A model generated the notes under the pieces. The model had not been told where the DNA came from and ran no database searches. It saw only the letters and a program-made list of their open reading frames with translations. A stretch of 64,000 nt of DNA from JADJPG01 sp964491875 (GTDB lineage Bacteria > Verrucomicrobiota > Verrucomicrobiia > Limisphaerales > JADJPG01): NCBI GenBank assembly GCA_964491875.1, contig CAZBIC010000031.1, forward strand, positions 26,106-90,105, in the 5' to 3' direction. The position numbers and the translations under genes are program-made. The first letter of the stretch is position 1. Every line of letters starts with the position of its first letter. Below are positions 19,737-28,256 of this stretch, piece by piece.

Positions 19737-19783
19737 TCATCCGCGCGGCTTGCCACCGCCGGGCTTCTGTGCTTTGAAGAATC

Positions 19784-20548
19784 ATGCAGAAGCTCGGCAA
19801 GAACCTCGGTGGCTACCACGGCGAACAGATTGAGATCGCCTCCGTCCTGCGCGACATCCGCGAACGCGCCGCGGCGTTCGGTTGGAGTCCCGACGCGATT
19901 CCCGCCGCGGCGCCGCTTGAGCTTCCCGCCTTCCGCCTCGCCCGCCGCCAACCGCGCCGCCGCATCTACCTCTCGACCGGGATCCACGGTGACGAACCCG
20001 CCGGGCCGCTCGCCGTGCGCGCGCTTGTTCTGGAGAACGCCTGGCCGGAGGACGTCGATCTCTGGCTCTGTCCTTGCCTGAATCCGACGGGCTTCTCCGC
20101 CAATCGCCGCGAGAACGCGCAAGGCTTTGATCTGAATCGCCAATACCTCCACCTCGAAGCCGAGGAAACTCGCGCGCATGTCGACTGGCTCCAGCGCCAG
20201 CCGGATTTCGATGTCGCCATTTGCCTGCACGAGGACTGGGAATCGCTTGGCTTCTACCTCTACGAACTCAATCCCGACAATCGCCCGTCCCATGCGGAGG
20301 AAATGATCCGCCGCGTCGCCACCGTTTGCCCCATCGATCTCTCGCCGGAGATCGAAGGTCGTCCCGCCAGCGGCGGCATTGTCCGGCCGGTGACCGATCC
20401 CCGTTTACGCCCGCAATGGCCCGAAGCCTTCTGGCTGCTCAGCCACAAGACGCGACACTCCTACACGCTGGAGGCGCCCTCAGATTTTCCGCTCGAAACC
20501 CGCGTCAACGCGCTCGTGACCGCGGTCCGCGTGATCCTGGAAGGTTGA
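19784..20548 (+). CDS. M14-family zinc carboxypeptidase-like hydrolase
   Basis: A 254-residue cytoplasmic-looking protein of the M14 peptidase/succinylglutamate desuccinylase type. GIHGDEPAG (residues 67-75) supplies the HxxE zinc ligands, NPTGFSANRRENAQGFDLNR carries the substrate-binding Arg/Asn-Arg pattern, CLHEDWES gives the third His ligand, and YTLEAPSDF gives the catalytic Glu near the C-terminus. The small size excludes pro-domain carboxypeptidases and fits bacterial peptide- or amide-trimming members. The substrate cannot be deduced. It follows the Calx-beta gene by 47 bp and converges with the minus-strand gene ending at 20560. Confidence 0.82.
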   Translation: MQKLGKNLGGYHGEQIEIASVLRDIRERAAAFGWSPDAIPAAAPLELPAFRLARRQPRRRIYLSTGIHGDEPAGPLAVRALVLENAWPEDVDLWLCPCLNPTGFSANRRENAQGFDLNRQYLHLEAEETRAHVDWLQRQPDFDVAICLHEDWESLGFYLYELNPDNRPSHAEEMIRRVATVCPIDLSPEIEGRPASGGIVRPVTDPRLRPQWPEAFWLLSHKTRHSYTLEAPSDFPLETRVNALVTAVRVILEG

Positions 20549-20559
20549 TTCAGCGAACC

Positions 20560-23500
20560 CTATGGCTGCGCTGCCGCCGGCGCAGTTCTGGGATTGCCAA
20601 GCCGATTGCGAATCGTATTGCGGATGTTCGAGCCGCGGAGATTTCGCGCCGCAACTTTTCCCTCCGGATCAATCAGCACGTTGTCCGGCAATCCCTCGAG
20701 GCCGTAGCTCTGATACAGTGCGCCCTGGCCCCAGGGTCCGGCGAAGGCTTGCGTCCATTTGAAGCCATTCTCCTTGGCATACTTCTCGCCGATGGACGCC
20801 TCGGAATCGAAGTTCATCCCGATCATCACCAGCCGGTTATCCTTTGCATACGTGTCATGCACGGCCTTCAGCATCTGCGCATCGAGATTGCGCGCTCCCG
20901 CCCACGTCGCCCAGAAGTCGAGGAACACAAACTTGCCCTTGAAATCCTCCAGCTTCAGTGTCTTCCCGTCGTAAGCCTTCACTTCAAACGTCGGCGCCTT
21001 GCGGCCCGTGCGTTGAATGCCGCGCACCTGCACCGCCGTCGGACCGACATCGAACGGAGTATTCTCCTCGCCCGCCTTTGCCGCCGGAATTGTCACGTTC
21101 CGGTTCACGGACCCGATATACTCGTAGTAATTGTCCGGCCGGTCCGGATTCGTCAGTGAAATGTACAGCTGGTATTCGCTCGGCTCCACATTGTCCACGC
21201 GGAACGTCCCGTTCGTCTCGAACAGCAGCGTGTAACTCCGGTGCTTGCGCTTGATGGCCCGGCCTTCTTCCGTCATCCAGTACGCACGCTGACGTTCGTT
21301 GAATTCTCGGTACGCGCGCTGACGATCCTCTTCCGTCATGTTGGGAGTCATCACCACACTCTGAAGGTTCGGCGGCGAGGGCAGAATCGTATACATGGTG
21401 TGGACATCCCGCTTCCAATCCACATCGCCCGGGTCGCCACCCGCCACCGTCATGCGCCCGATGACTGAACGCCCAGTGCCACCGATCTGCACCTCGGTGG
21501 TCGCGCCCGGCTTCACCAAAACCGGCACCCCGTGCGTCGACGACGCGCCGCGACCGGAGCTCCGATCATTCACGCGAATCTGCAGGGACGCCTTGCGCTC
21601 GCCCGGCGGAACGCGCTCCACCTGGAAATTTCCGTCCGCGTCCGTCTCCGCCTTGAGAGCGAGCGACAACGGCGGACTCGACCGCCCTTCGAAACCGTAT
21701 TCCCAGTCCGTGCTCTGGATCGAAACCGATTTGCCGGCCTGTGAGCCTGGACCCACCCGCACCTTGCCGGCGATCCTGCCCCACGGCTGCAACACAATCG
21801 TCCCCGACGCCATCACGTTGCTCGCGCGCAACTCCGCGAAGCCGAGCGCATGCGACACCAGCACCATGTGCGGATTCAGCTTCGGCATGAACTGAAACTG
21901 CCCGCGCGCATTCGAGCGTTGGAAATCGCCTCCGGAACTCACGCGACGCAGTTCACCCGGCTTCTCCATGTAGGCCTCGTCTCCCGGCTCCAGCAGCGCC
22001 ACCGTGGCGTTCGTCACCGGAGTTCCATCCGCCAGCTGCACCACGCCGCTGATGCCGCGCGCCTTCTTCAACACGAAATCATTCGTATAGACACCCGCTG
22101 CCTTGAACTCGGCGGACACCGCCGGCATGTAACCCACCGCCTCCACCATCAACTGCAACCGCACGTTCGATCCGTAATCGGTCAACCGCGCCGAATACTC
22201 GCCACGCCGTCCGCGCGTCGTGTCATAACGCTCCCACCGCATCGGCTCGCCCTCGTTGTAAGCCCGACCGCGAATCACCATGAAATCATCGATCGGCTTC
22301 TGCGTTTCCGCATCAATCACCCGACCTACCACTCGCGAAAGCTTTCGGATCATGAACGCGCGCTCGCCCGAGCCACCGCTGAACGACATTCGCGTCGAGC
22401 TGTGATTTGTCGCCGACACGTAAAACATCACGTTACCATCGGGCGCAGAGTCCCAAGCGAACTTGCCCTGCTCATCCACGACGGTCTGCCATTGCAGCGC
22501 CTTGCTGCCATTCCAGGAATCCAGCCGCACCCGCGCCCCTGGCACCGGAGCCTGATTCTGATCCACCACGCGGCCGAGGAATGGCTCCGCCTTCGCCAGC
22601 CGCACTTGCATCGACTTCACCTCCGGCTCCGCATTCAATTGCTGCAGCTTCGCCTTGAACCCGGTGGCCTGAATCATCAGCGAAATCTCGCCCGGCTGCG
22701 GCACCACGAACGAAAACTTGCCCGCCGCATCCGTCGCGATTGTCTGCCGTGAATCCGGTCGCGCTGGATCAAGGATGGTCACCCCCGCATTCGCCACCGC
22801 GCCACCCGTTTGACTCAGGATCGTTCCCTCGATGCGAAGCGCGTTCTCCAGCGACATCACCGCGCGACCGCCCAGCAAATCCGGCGTGGAAATCGCGCGC
22901 ACCCCGTTCGCCTCGCTTGTTCCCTGCGCAAACACCGCGCCGCGAAATTCTGGATGGCTCACCTCGAAGACGAGGTTACTCGCGCCCGTTGGGACGGCCT
23001 CCGAAGTCCACTTGCCATCGCCTCCCGTCTTCACTGCCTCGTAATCCATGCGCACAAAATCCTTGGGCCCGCTGGCGGTCACCTGATGGACTAGCACCTC
23101 CGCACCGGCGATCGGCTTCCCGGCGGAATCATTCACCACGCCGCCAATCTTCATTCCGCGTTCCAGCGTCGCTTCGAACTCACGTCGAAAATCACCGCTC
23201 GAAGGCTTTCCGCCTTCGAGCAACACCGGAACTCTCCCCGGCGCCCGCACCAGAATACTGAATCCCACCGTGTGCTGCGGCGGGAACGGCAGACGAATCA
23301 CACCGCTTGAATCCGCCAGTGCTTCACCAAAGAACAGCGCTCCCTCGTCATCGCGAATCGTCAGCGCCGCGCGCGCCGCAGCCGCCGGCTTGCCCGTCAC
23401 CTTGTCCAACGCGCGCACCAGGAACTCGTCGTGATACACCGCGTCCGGATGCTCTAAGGATTTCTTCACCACGCGCCGCGCCACCGGGTCTTCACTGACC

Positions 23501-24201
23501 GCGTCGTCCGCGCTGTCCGTCTCCGCCACCGTCACCGCAGCGATGAATGGCGTTCCCTGGCTGAACAACGACACCACCTCCAGCCGGGCTAGCTTCTCTT
23601 CGGGAATCGGATTGCGCAGCGACGTCCGATACAGGCGCACACCGCCGGGGCTACGTTCCGATTCGTCGCCACCCGCCGAAGTCCACGCGAGGCGCGAGTT
23701 GGAATCGAGAACCGTTTCGGAAGTCACCTTGCGTCCGCGCATTACACCCCGGGCCTGCACCCCGTGCGCCAGCCGGTTCGTCCGGCGTTCGCCATTCGCG
23801 TAGTGGAAGATCAAATTCGCGTAAGGCACGCCATCCTTGTCATCGCCGTCCACACCGTGCAGGAGGTGGATCTTCACCGCCTTCGCGTCGATCGGAATCC
23901 GCGCAATCCGCACCGGATACACATCGCCCCGGCGCACATCCTCCATGCCCGTCACGGCGAGCAAGCCATCCACCTTGAACAGCACGCCGCCAAATTCCTT
24001 CGTCCCACGCGGCAGCAGCGCCCAGCTCGTCACGGCGTTGGACCGCATGCCTGCCTCCGTTATCGCCGGCGCGAGATCGACAGGGCGAAAACCCGCCGCC
24101 TCGCCCGCCGGGACGGAAATCAACAGCCCCAACGCCAGCCAGAACCAATTCGCACTCCCGCCGAGCCGCAGCAGTTGCGCGAACGTCGTCCCCATTATCA
24201 T
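20560..24201 (-). CDS. Exported carboxypeptidase-regulatory-repeat protein with cysteine-less TlpA-like domain
   Basis: A 1213-residue exported protein. The ATG at 24201 is chosen because AAGGAA lies six bases upstream and a signal peptide follows (LALGLLISVPAGEAAG); in-frame ATGs at 24219 and 24195 are alternatives. After an N-terminal region come about seven CarboxypepD_reg-like beta-sandwich repeats, for instance GGVVNDSAGKPIAGAEVLV, IEGTILSQTGGAVANAGVTI, GRVVDQNQAPVPGARVRL and SGVVQLADGTPVTNATVALL. Residues 1060-1200 form a TlpA/AhpC-like thioredoxin fold (FKGKFVFLDFWATWAGARN), but WCxxC is replaced by WAGAR, so both redox cysteines are gone. Likely periplasmic or outer-surface; role unknown. 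Confidence 0.88.
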   Translation of the reverse strand: MIMGTTFAQLLRLGGSANWFWLALGLLISVPAGEAAGFRPVDLAPAITEAGMRSNAVTSWALLPRGTKEFGGVLFKVDGLLAVTGMEDVRRGDVYPVRIARIPIDAKAVKIHLLHGVDGDDKDGVPYANLIFHYANGERRTNRLAHGVQARGVMRGRKVTSETVLDSNSRLAWTSAGGDESERSPGGVRLYRTSLRNPIPEEKLARLEVVSLFSQGTPFIAAVTVAETDSADDAVSEDPVARRVVKKSLEHPDAVYHDEFLVRALDKVTGKPAAAARAALTIRDDEGALFFGEALADSSGVIRLPFPPQHTVGFSILVRAPGRVPVLLEGGKPSSGDFRREFEATLERGMKIGGVVNDSAGKPIAGAEVLVHQVTASGPKDFVRMDYEAVKTGGDGKWTSEAVPTGASNLVFEVSHPEFRGAVFAQGTSEANGVRAISTPDLLGGRAVMSLENALRIEGTILSQTGGAVANAGVTILDPARPDSRQTIATDAAGKFSFVVPQPGEISLMIQATGFKAKLQQLNAEPEVKSMQVRLAKAEPFLGRVVDQNQAPVPGARVRLDSWNGSKALQWQTVVDEQGKFAWDSAPDGNVMFYVSATNHSSTRMSFSGGSGERAFMIRKLSRVVGRVIDAETQKPIDDFMVIRGRAYNEGEPMRWERYDTTRGRRGEYSARLTDYGSNVRLQLMVEAVGYMPAVSAEFKAAGVYTNDFVLKKARGISGVVQLADGTPVTNATVALLEPGDEAYMEKPGELRRVSSGGDFQRSNARGQFQFMPKLNPHMVLVSHALGFAELRASNVMASGTIVLQPWGRIAGKVRVGPGSQAGKSVSIQSTDWEYGFEGRSSPPLSLALKAETDADGNFQVERVPPGERKASLQIRVNDRSSGRGASSTHGVPVLVKPGATTEVQIGGTGRSVIGRMTVAGGDPGDVDWKRDVHTMYTILPSPPNLQSVVMTPNMTEEDRQRAYREFNERQRAYWMTEEGRAIKRKHRSYTLLFETNGTFRVDNVEPSEYQLYISLTNPDRPDNYYEYIGSVNRNVTIPAAKAGEENTPFDVGPTAVQVRGIQRTGRKAPTFEVKAYDGKTLKLEDFKGKFVFLDFWATWAGARNLDAQMLKAVHDTYAKDNRLVMIGMNFDSEASIGEKYAKENGFKWTQAFAGPWGQGALYQSYGLEGLPDNVLIDPEGKVAARNLRGSNIRNTIRNRLGNPRTAPAAAQP

Positions 24202-24207
24202 CGTCTG

Positions 24208-24213
24208 TTCCTT
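24208..24213 (-). promoter_or_regulatory. Shine-Dalgarno AAGGAA deciding the start at 24201
   Basis: On the minus strand AAGGAA sits six bases before the ATG at 24201, whereas the ATG at 24219 has no comparable motif in front of it. Confidence 0.55.
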
Positions 24214-24393
24214 CACCATGATTCTTGCGAGCAATAGCCTGTCCCAAGTCGAGCCAAGCGGATTGCTCGCGAAACTACGACCCGGGATCCTGTTTTCCAA
24301 CCACAAACATGGACGAAGGTTTCGCCGTTTCGCATCAAACCCATCGACCGCATTTTTCTTCCGGCTCGTGTCGGCGCGCACTAATCTTTCCGC

Positions 24394-26511
24394 ATGTCTC
24401 GCGACTACGTGCTGCAACCGTTCCATTCGCCGGTCGAACTCCAGATCGACTACGCGAAGGAACTCAACGAGCAGCAGCACGCCGCCGTCACCGCCGCGCC
24501 CGGCCCTTCGCTCGTCATCGCCGGCGCCGGCTCGGGCAAGACCCGCACGCTCACTTATCGCGTCGCGTATCTGCTGGAACACGGCGTCGCTGCGGATCGC
24601 ATTCTCCTCCTGACCTTCACGAACAAGGCCGCGCGCGAAATGATGCGTCGTGTCGCCGACCTGCTTGGCAACGAACTGCAAGCGCTCTGGGGCGGGACGT
24701 TCCATTCCATCGGCGCTCGCATGTTGCGTCGGCATGCGGAGCTGCTTGGGTTCCGCAAAGACTTCACGATCATGGATCGCGAGGACTCGAACGACCTCAT
24801 CAAGACCTGCATCGCCGAGGCGGAGATCGACGTGAAGGCCACGCGCTTTCCGAAGGCCGATGTGCTCGCGGATGTTTTCTCGAAGGCGCTAAACACGCGC
24901 CGCTCCGTCGCCGAAACCGTCGCGCAGGAATACGATTACTTCTCCACGCTCGCGCCGCAGATTGAGGACATCGCCAAACGTTTCACCGCCCGCAAACGCG
25001 CCGCAAACGTCATGGACTTCGATGATCTGCTGGTGCTCTGGCTGCGCCTGTTGCAGGAACACACGGAGGTTCGCGAGTATTACCAGGGTCGCTTCCAGTT
25101 CATTCTCGTCGATGAGTATCAGGACACCAACAAGCTCCAGAGCGAGCTCATCGATCTGCTCGCCGCGCGCCACAAGAACCTGATGGTCGTGGGCGACGAT
25201 TCGCAAAGCATCTACGCGTGGCGCGGCGCGAACTTCCGCAACATCCTCGAATTCCCGCAACGTTATCCCGGCGCGAACATCTACAAGATCGAGACGAACT
25301 ACCGCAGCACGCCGGAGATTCTCGCGCTCGCGAACGCCGCCATCGCGCCGAACATCCATCAGTTCACCAAGCAGCTCACGCCCGCGCGCAAGTCCGGCAC
25401 CAAGCCCGTGCTCGTCACCTGCAACGACGGCGGCGAGCAGGCGTCGTTCGTCGCACAACGCGTGCTCGAACTCCGCGAGGAAGGTATCAACCTTAACGAT
25501 ATGGCCGTGCTCTACCGCTCGCACTTCCATGCGCTGGAACTGCAGTTGGAATTCACGCGCCGCAATATCCCCTTCAGCATCACCAGCGGCATCCGCTTCT
25601 TCGAACAGGCGCACATCAAGGACGTCGCCGCCTACATCAAGCTCGTCTCCAATCCCACGGACGAACTCGCCTTCAAACGACTGATCCAGATGCTCCCCGG
25701 CATCGGCGGCAAGGGCGCGGAGAAGTTGTGGCAACGGTTTAGTTCCGAGTTTGGTGTATCGAGTTCCGAATTGCCCGAGCCCAGCGCGGAAGCCATCGCG
25801 GCCGCCTGGGATCCCGAGGCCGATTACACCGACCCTCAACTCTCAACTCCCCCACCCCAGCCTCACGCTCCGATCGCTCCCGCGCTCCAGAAATGCGCCG
25901 CCGCCGTTCCGAAGAAATCCCTCACCGCGTGGGCCAGTTTCGCCATCACCATCTCACAGCTTGAGGCCGAGCCCGTGCGCAGGAGCCCCTCGCAGATGAT
26001 CCAGCACATCATCGAGGCCGGCTACGAAGATTACCTCCAGGAAACCTACGCGAACTACCGTCAACGCCTCGAAGACCTCGAACAACTCGCCAGCTTCGCG
26101 CTGCAATTCAAGAGCACCGAGGAATTCCTCACGCAACTCTCCCTCCTCACCAACGTCGAGGCCGAGGACAACCAGTCCTCCACGAAGGACACTGAGCAGA
26201 TCAAACTCTCCACGATTCATCAGGCCAAGGGACTCGAGTTCGACGTCGTCTTCGTCATCATGCTCTGCGATGGACTCTTCCCCTCGTCGCGCAGCGTGGA
26301 ATCCCCCGAAGGCGAGGAAGAGGAACGCCGCCTCTTCTACGTCGCCATCACCCGCGCGCGGAATGAACTTTACCTCAGCTACCCGCTCATCCGCATCGTG
26401 CAAGGCTACGCCGGCGACGCCATGCAACAACCCTCGCGCTTCCTCCGGGAATTCTCCGCCGACCTCGTCGAGGAATGGAACCTCAAGCCCTACCACTCCT
26501 ACGGCTCGTAA
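24394..26511 (+). CDS. UvrD/PcrA-type ATP-dependent DNA helicase
   Basis: A 705-residue superfamily 1A 3'-5' helicase, expected to act in excision repair or in clearing replication obstacles. Motifs in order: Q-motif LNEQQHAAV, Walker A VIAGAGSGKTRTLTYR (about residue 50), Ia LLTFTNKAAREMMRR, GGTFHSIGARMLRR, Walker B LVDEYQDTNKLQ, III VVGDDSQSIYAWRGA, IV ETNYRSTPEILALANA, V STIHQAKGLEFDVVFVIML and VI EERRLFYVAITRARNELYL. Length is typical of UvrD/PcrA. A low-complexity Pro-rich insert (TPPPQPHAPIAPALQ) near residue 490 is unusual. It is divergent from the gene at 24201 across a 192-bp gap. Confidence 0.95.
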   Translation: MSRDYVLQPFHSPVELQIDYAKELNEQQHAAVTAAPGPSLVIAGAGSGKTRTLTYRVAYLLEHGVAADRILLLTFTNKAAREMMRRVADLLGNELQALWGGTFHSIGARMLRRHAELLGFRKDFTIMDREDSNDLIKTCIAEAEIDVKATRFPKADVLADVFSKALNTRRSVAETVAQEYDYFSTLAPQIEDIAKRFTARKRAANVMDFDDLLVLWLRLLQEHTEVREYYQGRFQFILVDEYQDTNKLQSELIDLLAARHKNLMVVGDDSQSIYAWRGANFRNILEFPQRYPGANIYKIETNYRSTPEILALANAAIAPNIHQFTKQLTPARKSGTKPVLVTCNDGGEQASFVAQRVLELREEGINLNDMAVLYRSHFHALELQLEFTRRNIPFSITSGIRFFEQAHIKDVAAYIKLVSNPTDELAFKRLIQMLPGIGGKGAEKLWQRFSSEFGVSSSELPEPSAEAIAAAWDPEADYTDPQLSTPPPQPHAPIAPALQKCAAAVPKKSLTAWASFAITISQLEAEPVRRSPSQMIQHIIEAGYEDYLQETYANYRQRLEDLEQLASFALQFKSTEEFLTQLSLLTNVEAEDNQSSTKDTEQIKLSTIHQAKGLEFDVVFVIMLCDGLFPSSRSVESPEGEEEERRLFYVAITRARNELYLSYPLIRIVQGYAGDAMQQPSRFLREFSADLVEEWNLKPYHSYGS

Positions 26512-26662
26512 AGCGTAACGCCCACCGGCCCACCCGATGCGCGGTCTCACTCGCACTCCTCTACGCGCCTGCTCCAGCACCGTGCCCCGCCCCCGGAGCG
26601 AATCGGTCAATCGTTTTGACGAAATACCCCGGCAATGGTTTGATGATCCCCATGAAAAGGAA

Positions 26663-26678
26663 GCAAAGTCCACTTTGC
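26663..26678. repeat. Perfect palindrome GCAAAGT-CC-ACTTTGC
   Basis: A 7-bp perfect stem with a two-base centre in the gap between the helicase gene and the first cassette-like gene. No T-tract follows. The rest of 26512-26747 shows no gene; GTTAAGC at 26731-26737, ten bases before the next start, matches the integron R' consensus GTTRRRY but has no partner arm. Confidence 0.4.
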
Positions 26679-26747
26679 CCCGGAACCATCCAATATCCAA
26701 TATTACCGGCAAAGCTCGGCTCACCACTCTGTTAAGCCAACACGCGC

Positions 26748-27125
26748 ATGCTCCGCTTAATCAAACGCCGCCTCGCGATTCGCAGCTACGTTTGGAAACT
26801 GTCGCAAGACTTATTGCGCCGTTTCGGTAAGAAGAATTACTACACCATCGACGAGGTTACGAACGCAGCAGAGAGAGGACGCTTCTCCGCAGCGTTCATT
26901 GCTTACGCACATGCCATCTTCTGCGCACGCGCGGATTTCGACGCGCGCTATTCAGCATTGGGAGTCGCTTGCACTTACGACGGGTTGCGCGCCATCGTGG
27001 GCCGCAGATACTTTGACAGCGCCACTGATTTTGATGCAGCACGAGTGGTTGCAGCAACGAGACGAGAGGGCATCATCGGAGATTTTCATGACGGCGGAGA
27101 GGGTACACATGCGAGCCACTACTGA
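26748..27125 (+). CDS. Small DUF6559-like protein (first cassette-like gene)
   Basis: A 125-residue soluble protein. The pattern KKNYYTIDEVTNAAERGRFS, then FIAYAHAIFCARADFDARYS and CTYDGLRAIVGRRYFDSATD, agrees with what I recall of the DUF6559 family (YGKxxYYT...YICYAxAMFxSxxDF...CDYDxMR), whose function is unknown. That family link is from memory and moderate. The C-terminus is low complexity (GGEGTHASHY). The stop codon lies four bases before an attC-like site at 27129, and the start lies ten bases after a GTTAAGC heptamer, as in integron cassettes. Probably transferred; no promoter was recognised. Confidence 0.6.
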   Translation: MLRLIKRRLAIRSYVWKLSQDLLRRFGKKNYYTIDEVTNAAERGRFSAAFIAYAHAIFCARADFDARYSALGVACTYDGLRAIVGRRYFDSATDFDAARVVAATRREGIIGDFHDGGEGTHASHY

Positions 27126-27128
27126 ATG

Positions 27129-27246
27129 GCCCAACCTTGCTCTGCAACCAACAGCCGCCCCGCATTCCGTTTGTGAGGTCACGGCAGTTCGTGAGCGCAC
27201 CGTGCGCTCCACCGTCGCCCTCGGGCTGCTGTGGCTGAGCTTGGGT
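27129..27246 (+). other. attC-like recombination site 1
   Basis: Begins with GCCCAAC (27129-27135), a full match to the integron R'' consensus RYYYAAC, four bases after a stop codon, and ends with CTTGGGT (27240-27246), one mismatch to R' GTTRRRY. Inner arms CAACAGCCGCCC and GGGCTGCTGTGGCTG pair imperfectly, so the site can fold as an extended hairpin. In one frame it translates to LALQPTAA, a phrase I associate with recurrent cassette-flanking sequence (recollection, not checked). Confidence 0.5.
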
Positions 27247-27262
27247 CATTGGGAGCAAGCCT

Positions 27263-27604
27263 ATGCGTAGGCGAAATATAGCGATCATTGCGATTGTTTT
27301 TACTGCCGCGGTTGCAGTTCGCATTGCGACGAATCCAGCTCGCAGGTCGGACGGAGAAATCAGAAGGTGGTTGCTCACAATTACGCCGCGAGGCACCAAG
27401 TCAAACGAGGTTTGGTCTGTTGCTTACCGTCGAGGATGGCAGTTGGTTTCTCCAACTAAGGTAAATCCCCAAACGAATACCGTAGGAAAACTTGGGGGCT
27501 ATCAGGGCTTTCCATTTTACACCGTCGTGTACGGAATCTGGGAGTTCGACGCCAGTAACAACGTTGAAAACATCAGGATTAGCAGGATCATGGACGGACC
27601 ATGA
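27263..27604 (+). CDS. Small exported protein of unknown function (second cassette-like gene)
   Basis: A 113-residue protein not recognised. It has a basic N-terminus and one hydrophobic segment (NIAIIAIVFTAAVAVRIA), acting as a signal anchor or uncleaved signal, then a soluble beta-rich domain (GTKSNEVWSVAYRRGWQL, YTVVYGIWEFDASNN). It starts 16 bases after attC-like site 1, with GGGAG as possible ribosome site, and stops eight bases before attC-like site 2, exactly the spacing of a gene cassette. Its base composition is visibly lower in G+C than that of its neighbours, supporting transfer. Confidence 0.65.
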   Translation: MRRRNIAIIAIVFTAAVAVRIATNPARRSDGEIRRWLLTITPRGTKSNEVWSVAYRRGWQLVSPTKVNPQTNTVGKLGGYQGFPFYTVVYGIWEFDASNNVENIRISRIMDGP

Positions 27605-27611
27605 GATGCCT

Positions 27612-27704
27612 GCCCAACAAACCGGATGCACCGAACCCGGCGTTGGCGCCTCGGTTTCAACTCGATCATCACGGTTACCGGTTCGGTGCTCTTGAGCGCT
27701 AGGC
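27612..27704 (+). other. attC-like recombination site 2
   Basis: A 93-bp element bounded by GCCCAAC (27612-27618, R'' match) and GCTAGGC (27698-27704, R' with T to C at the second base). The inner arms contain a perfect 10-bp inverted pair, GCACCGAACC at 27628-27637 and GGTTCGGTGC at 27680-27689, separated by a spacer, with unpaired bases between the outer and inner boxes as in attC sites. It lies between the stop at 27604 and the start at 27709. Confidence 0.6.
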
Positions 27705-27708
27705 GGCA

Positions 27709-28119
27709 ATGAACGCATCCATGAAGCACATCATTCTCTGGAGCCTGTTCGCTATAGCCATCGGCGGCTGTGATCGAGCTTCGAGTGAATCGACTTCCGA
27801 AAAGTTGGTCGGGGTCTGGCAAATGGACAAGATCACCAAGAAGGATCAGGAGATTACCGCCGAGCAGCACCTGAGGAAGGATGGCACTTTCGAGATGCGA
27901 GGGACAGTTCCCATCCCGACCGGCCCGATCACGTTTATAGTGCACGGCATTTGGCGGGCGGACTCGGACCATTTGTATCAGACCGGCACGAACTCTGAGC
28001 CCAATCTTGGATTTCCTCTGAACAAGGAGGAGATGCACACTCTGATTTCCGTGGGCAGGTCCAAGTTCTCGATGCGCACTCCCGGTGGTGAGGTTCGAAC
28101 GTTTCGGAAGAAAAGTTGA
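27709..28119 (+). CDS. Small lipoprotein (third cassette-like gene)
   Basis: A 136-residue protein (132 if the second ATG at 27721 is used, which gives a cleaner signal peptide). MKHIILWSLFAIAIGGC ends in an acceptable lipobox (AIGGC), so it is probably membrane anchored by lipid. The mature part starts with a Ser-rich linker and contains LVGVWQMDKITKK and LRKDGTFEMRGTV, reminiscent of small lipocalin-like 'copper/heat' lipoproteins, but this is only a fold impression. The first ATG lies five bases after attC-like site 2. No third attC-like site is visible after the stop. Confidence 0.65.
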   Translation: MNASMKHIILWSLFAIAIGGCDRASSESTSEKLVGVWQMDKITKKDQEITAEQHLRKDGTFEMRGTVPIPTGPITFIVHGIWRADSDHLYQTGTNSEPNLGFPLNKEEMHTLISVGRSKFSMRTPGGEVRTFRKKS

Positions 28120-28191
28120 GGGTTTTGTTGCCGCGTAAGAAACAACGGCGAGCCCGGAAGCCTATTTTTATTCGGGAATGTGGATGTTGAG

Positions 28192-28207
28192 GCGGGCTGA
28201 AGCCCGC
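28192..28207. repeat. Dispersed palindrome GCGGGCT-GA-AGCCCGC
   Basis: A 7-bp perfect stem with two-base centre, followed by GCTCCGGGGCGC, in the gap after the third cassette-like gene. It has the same layout as GTGGACT-AA-AGTCCAC at 4369, with base changes matched on both arms, indicating a family of intergenic palindromes. Confidence 0.5.
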
Positions 28208-28256
28208 GCTCCGGGGCGCGGCGTTTCACGTCTCATACCCGACGGTTCGCGATGAA

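Noticed and set aside
24202..24393. Possible divergent promoters between the repeat protein and the helicase gene
   Set aside because: No convincing -35/-10 pair could be identified by eye in this G+C-rich gap.
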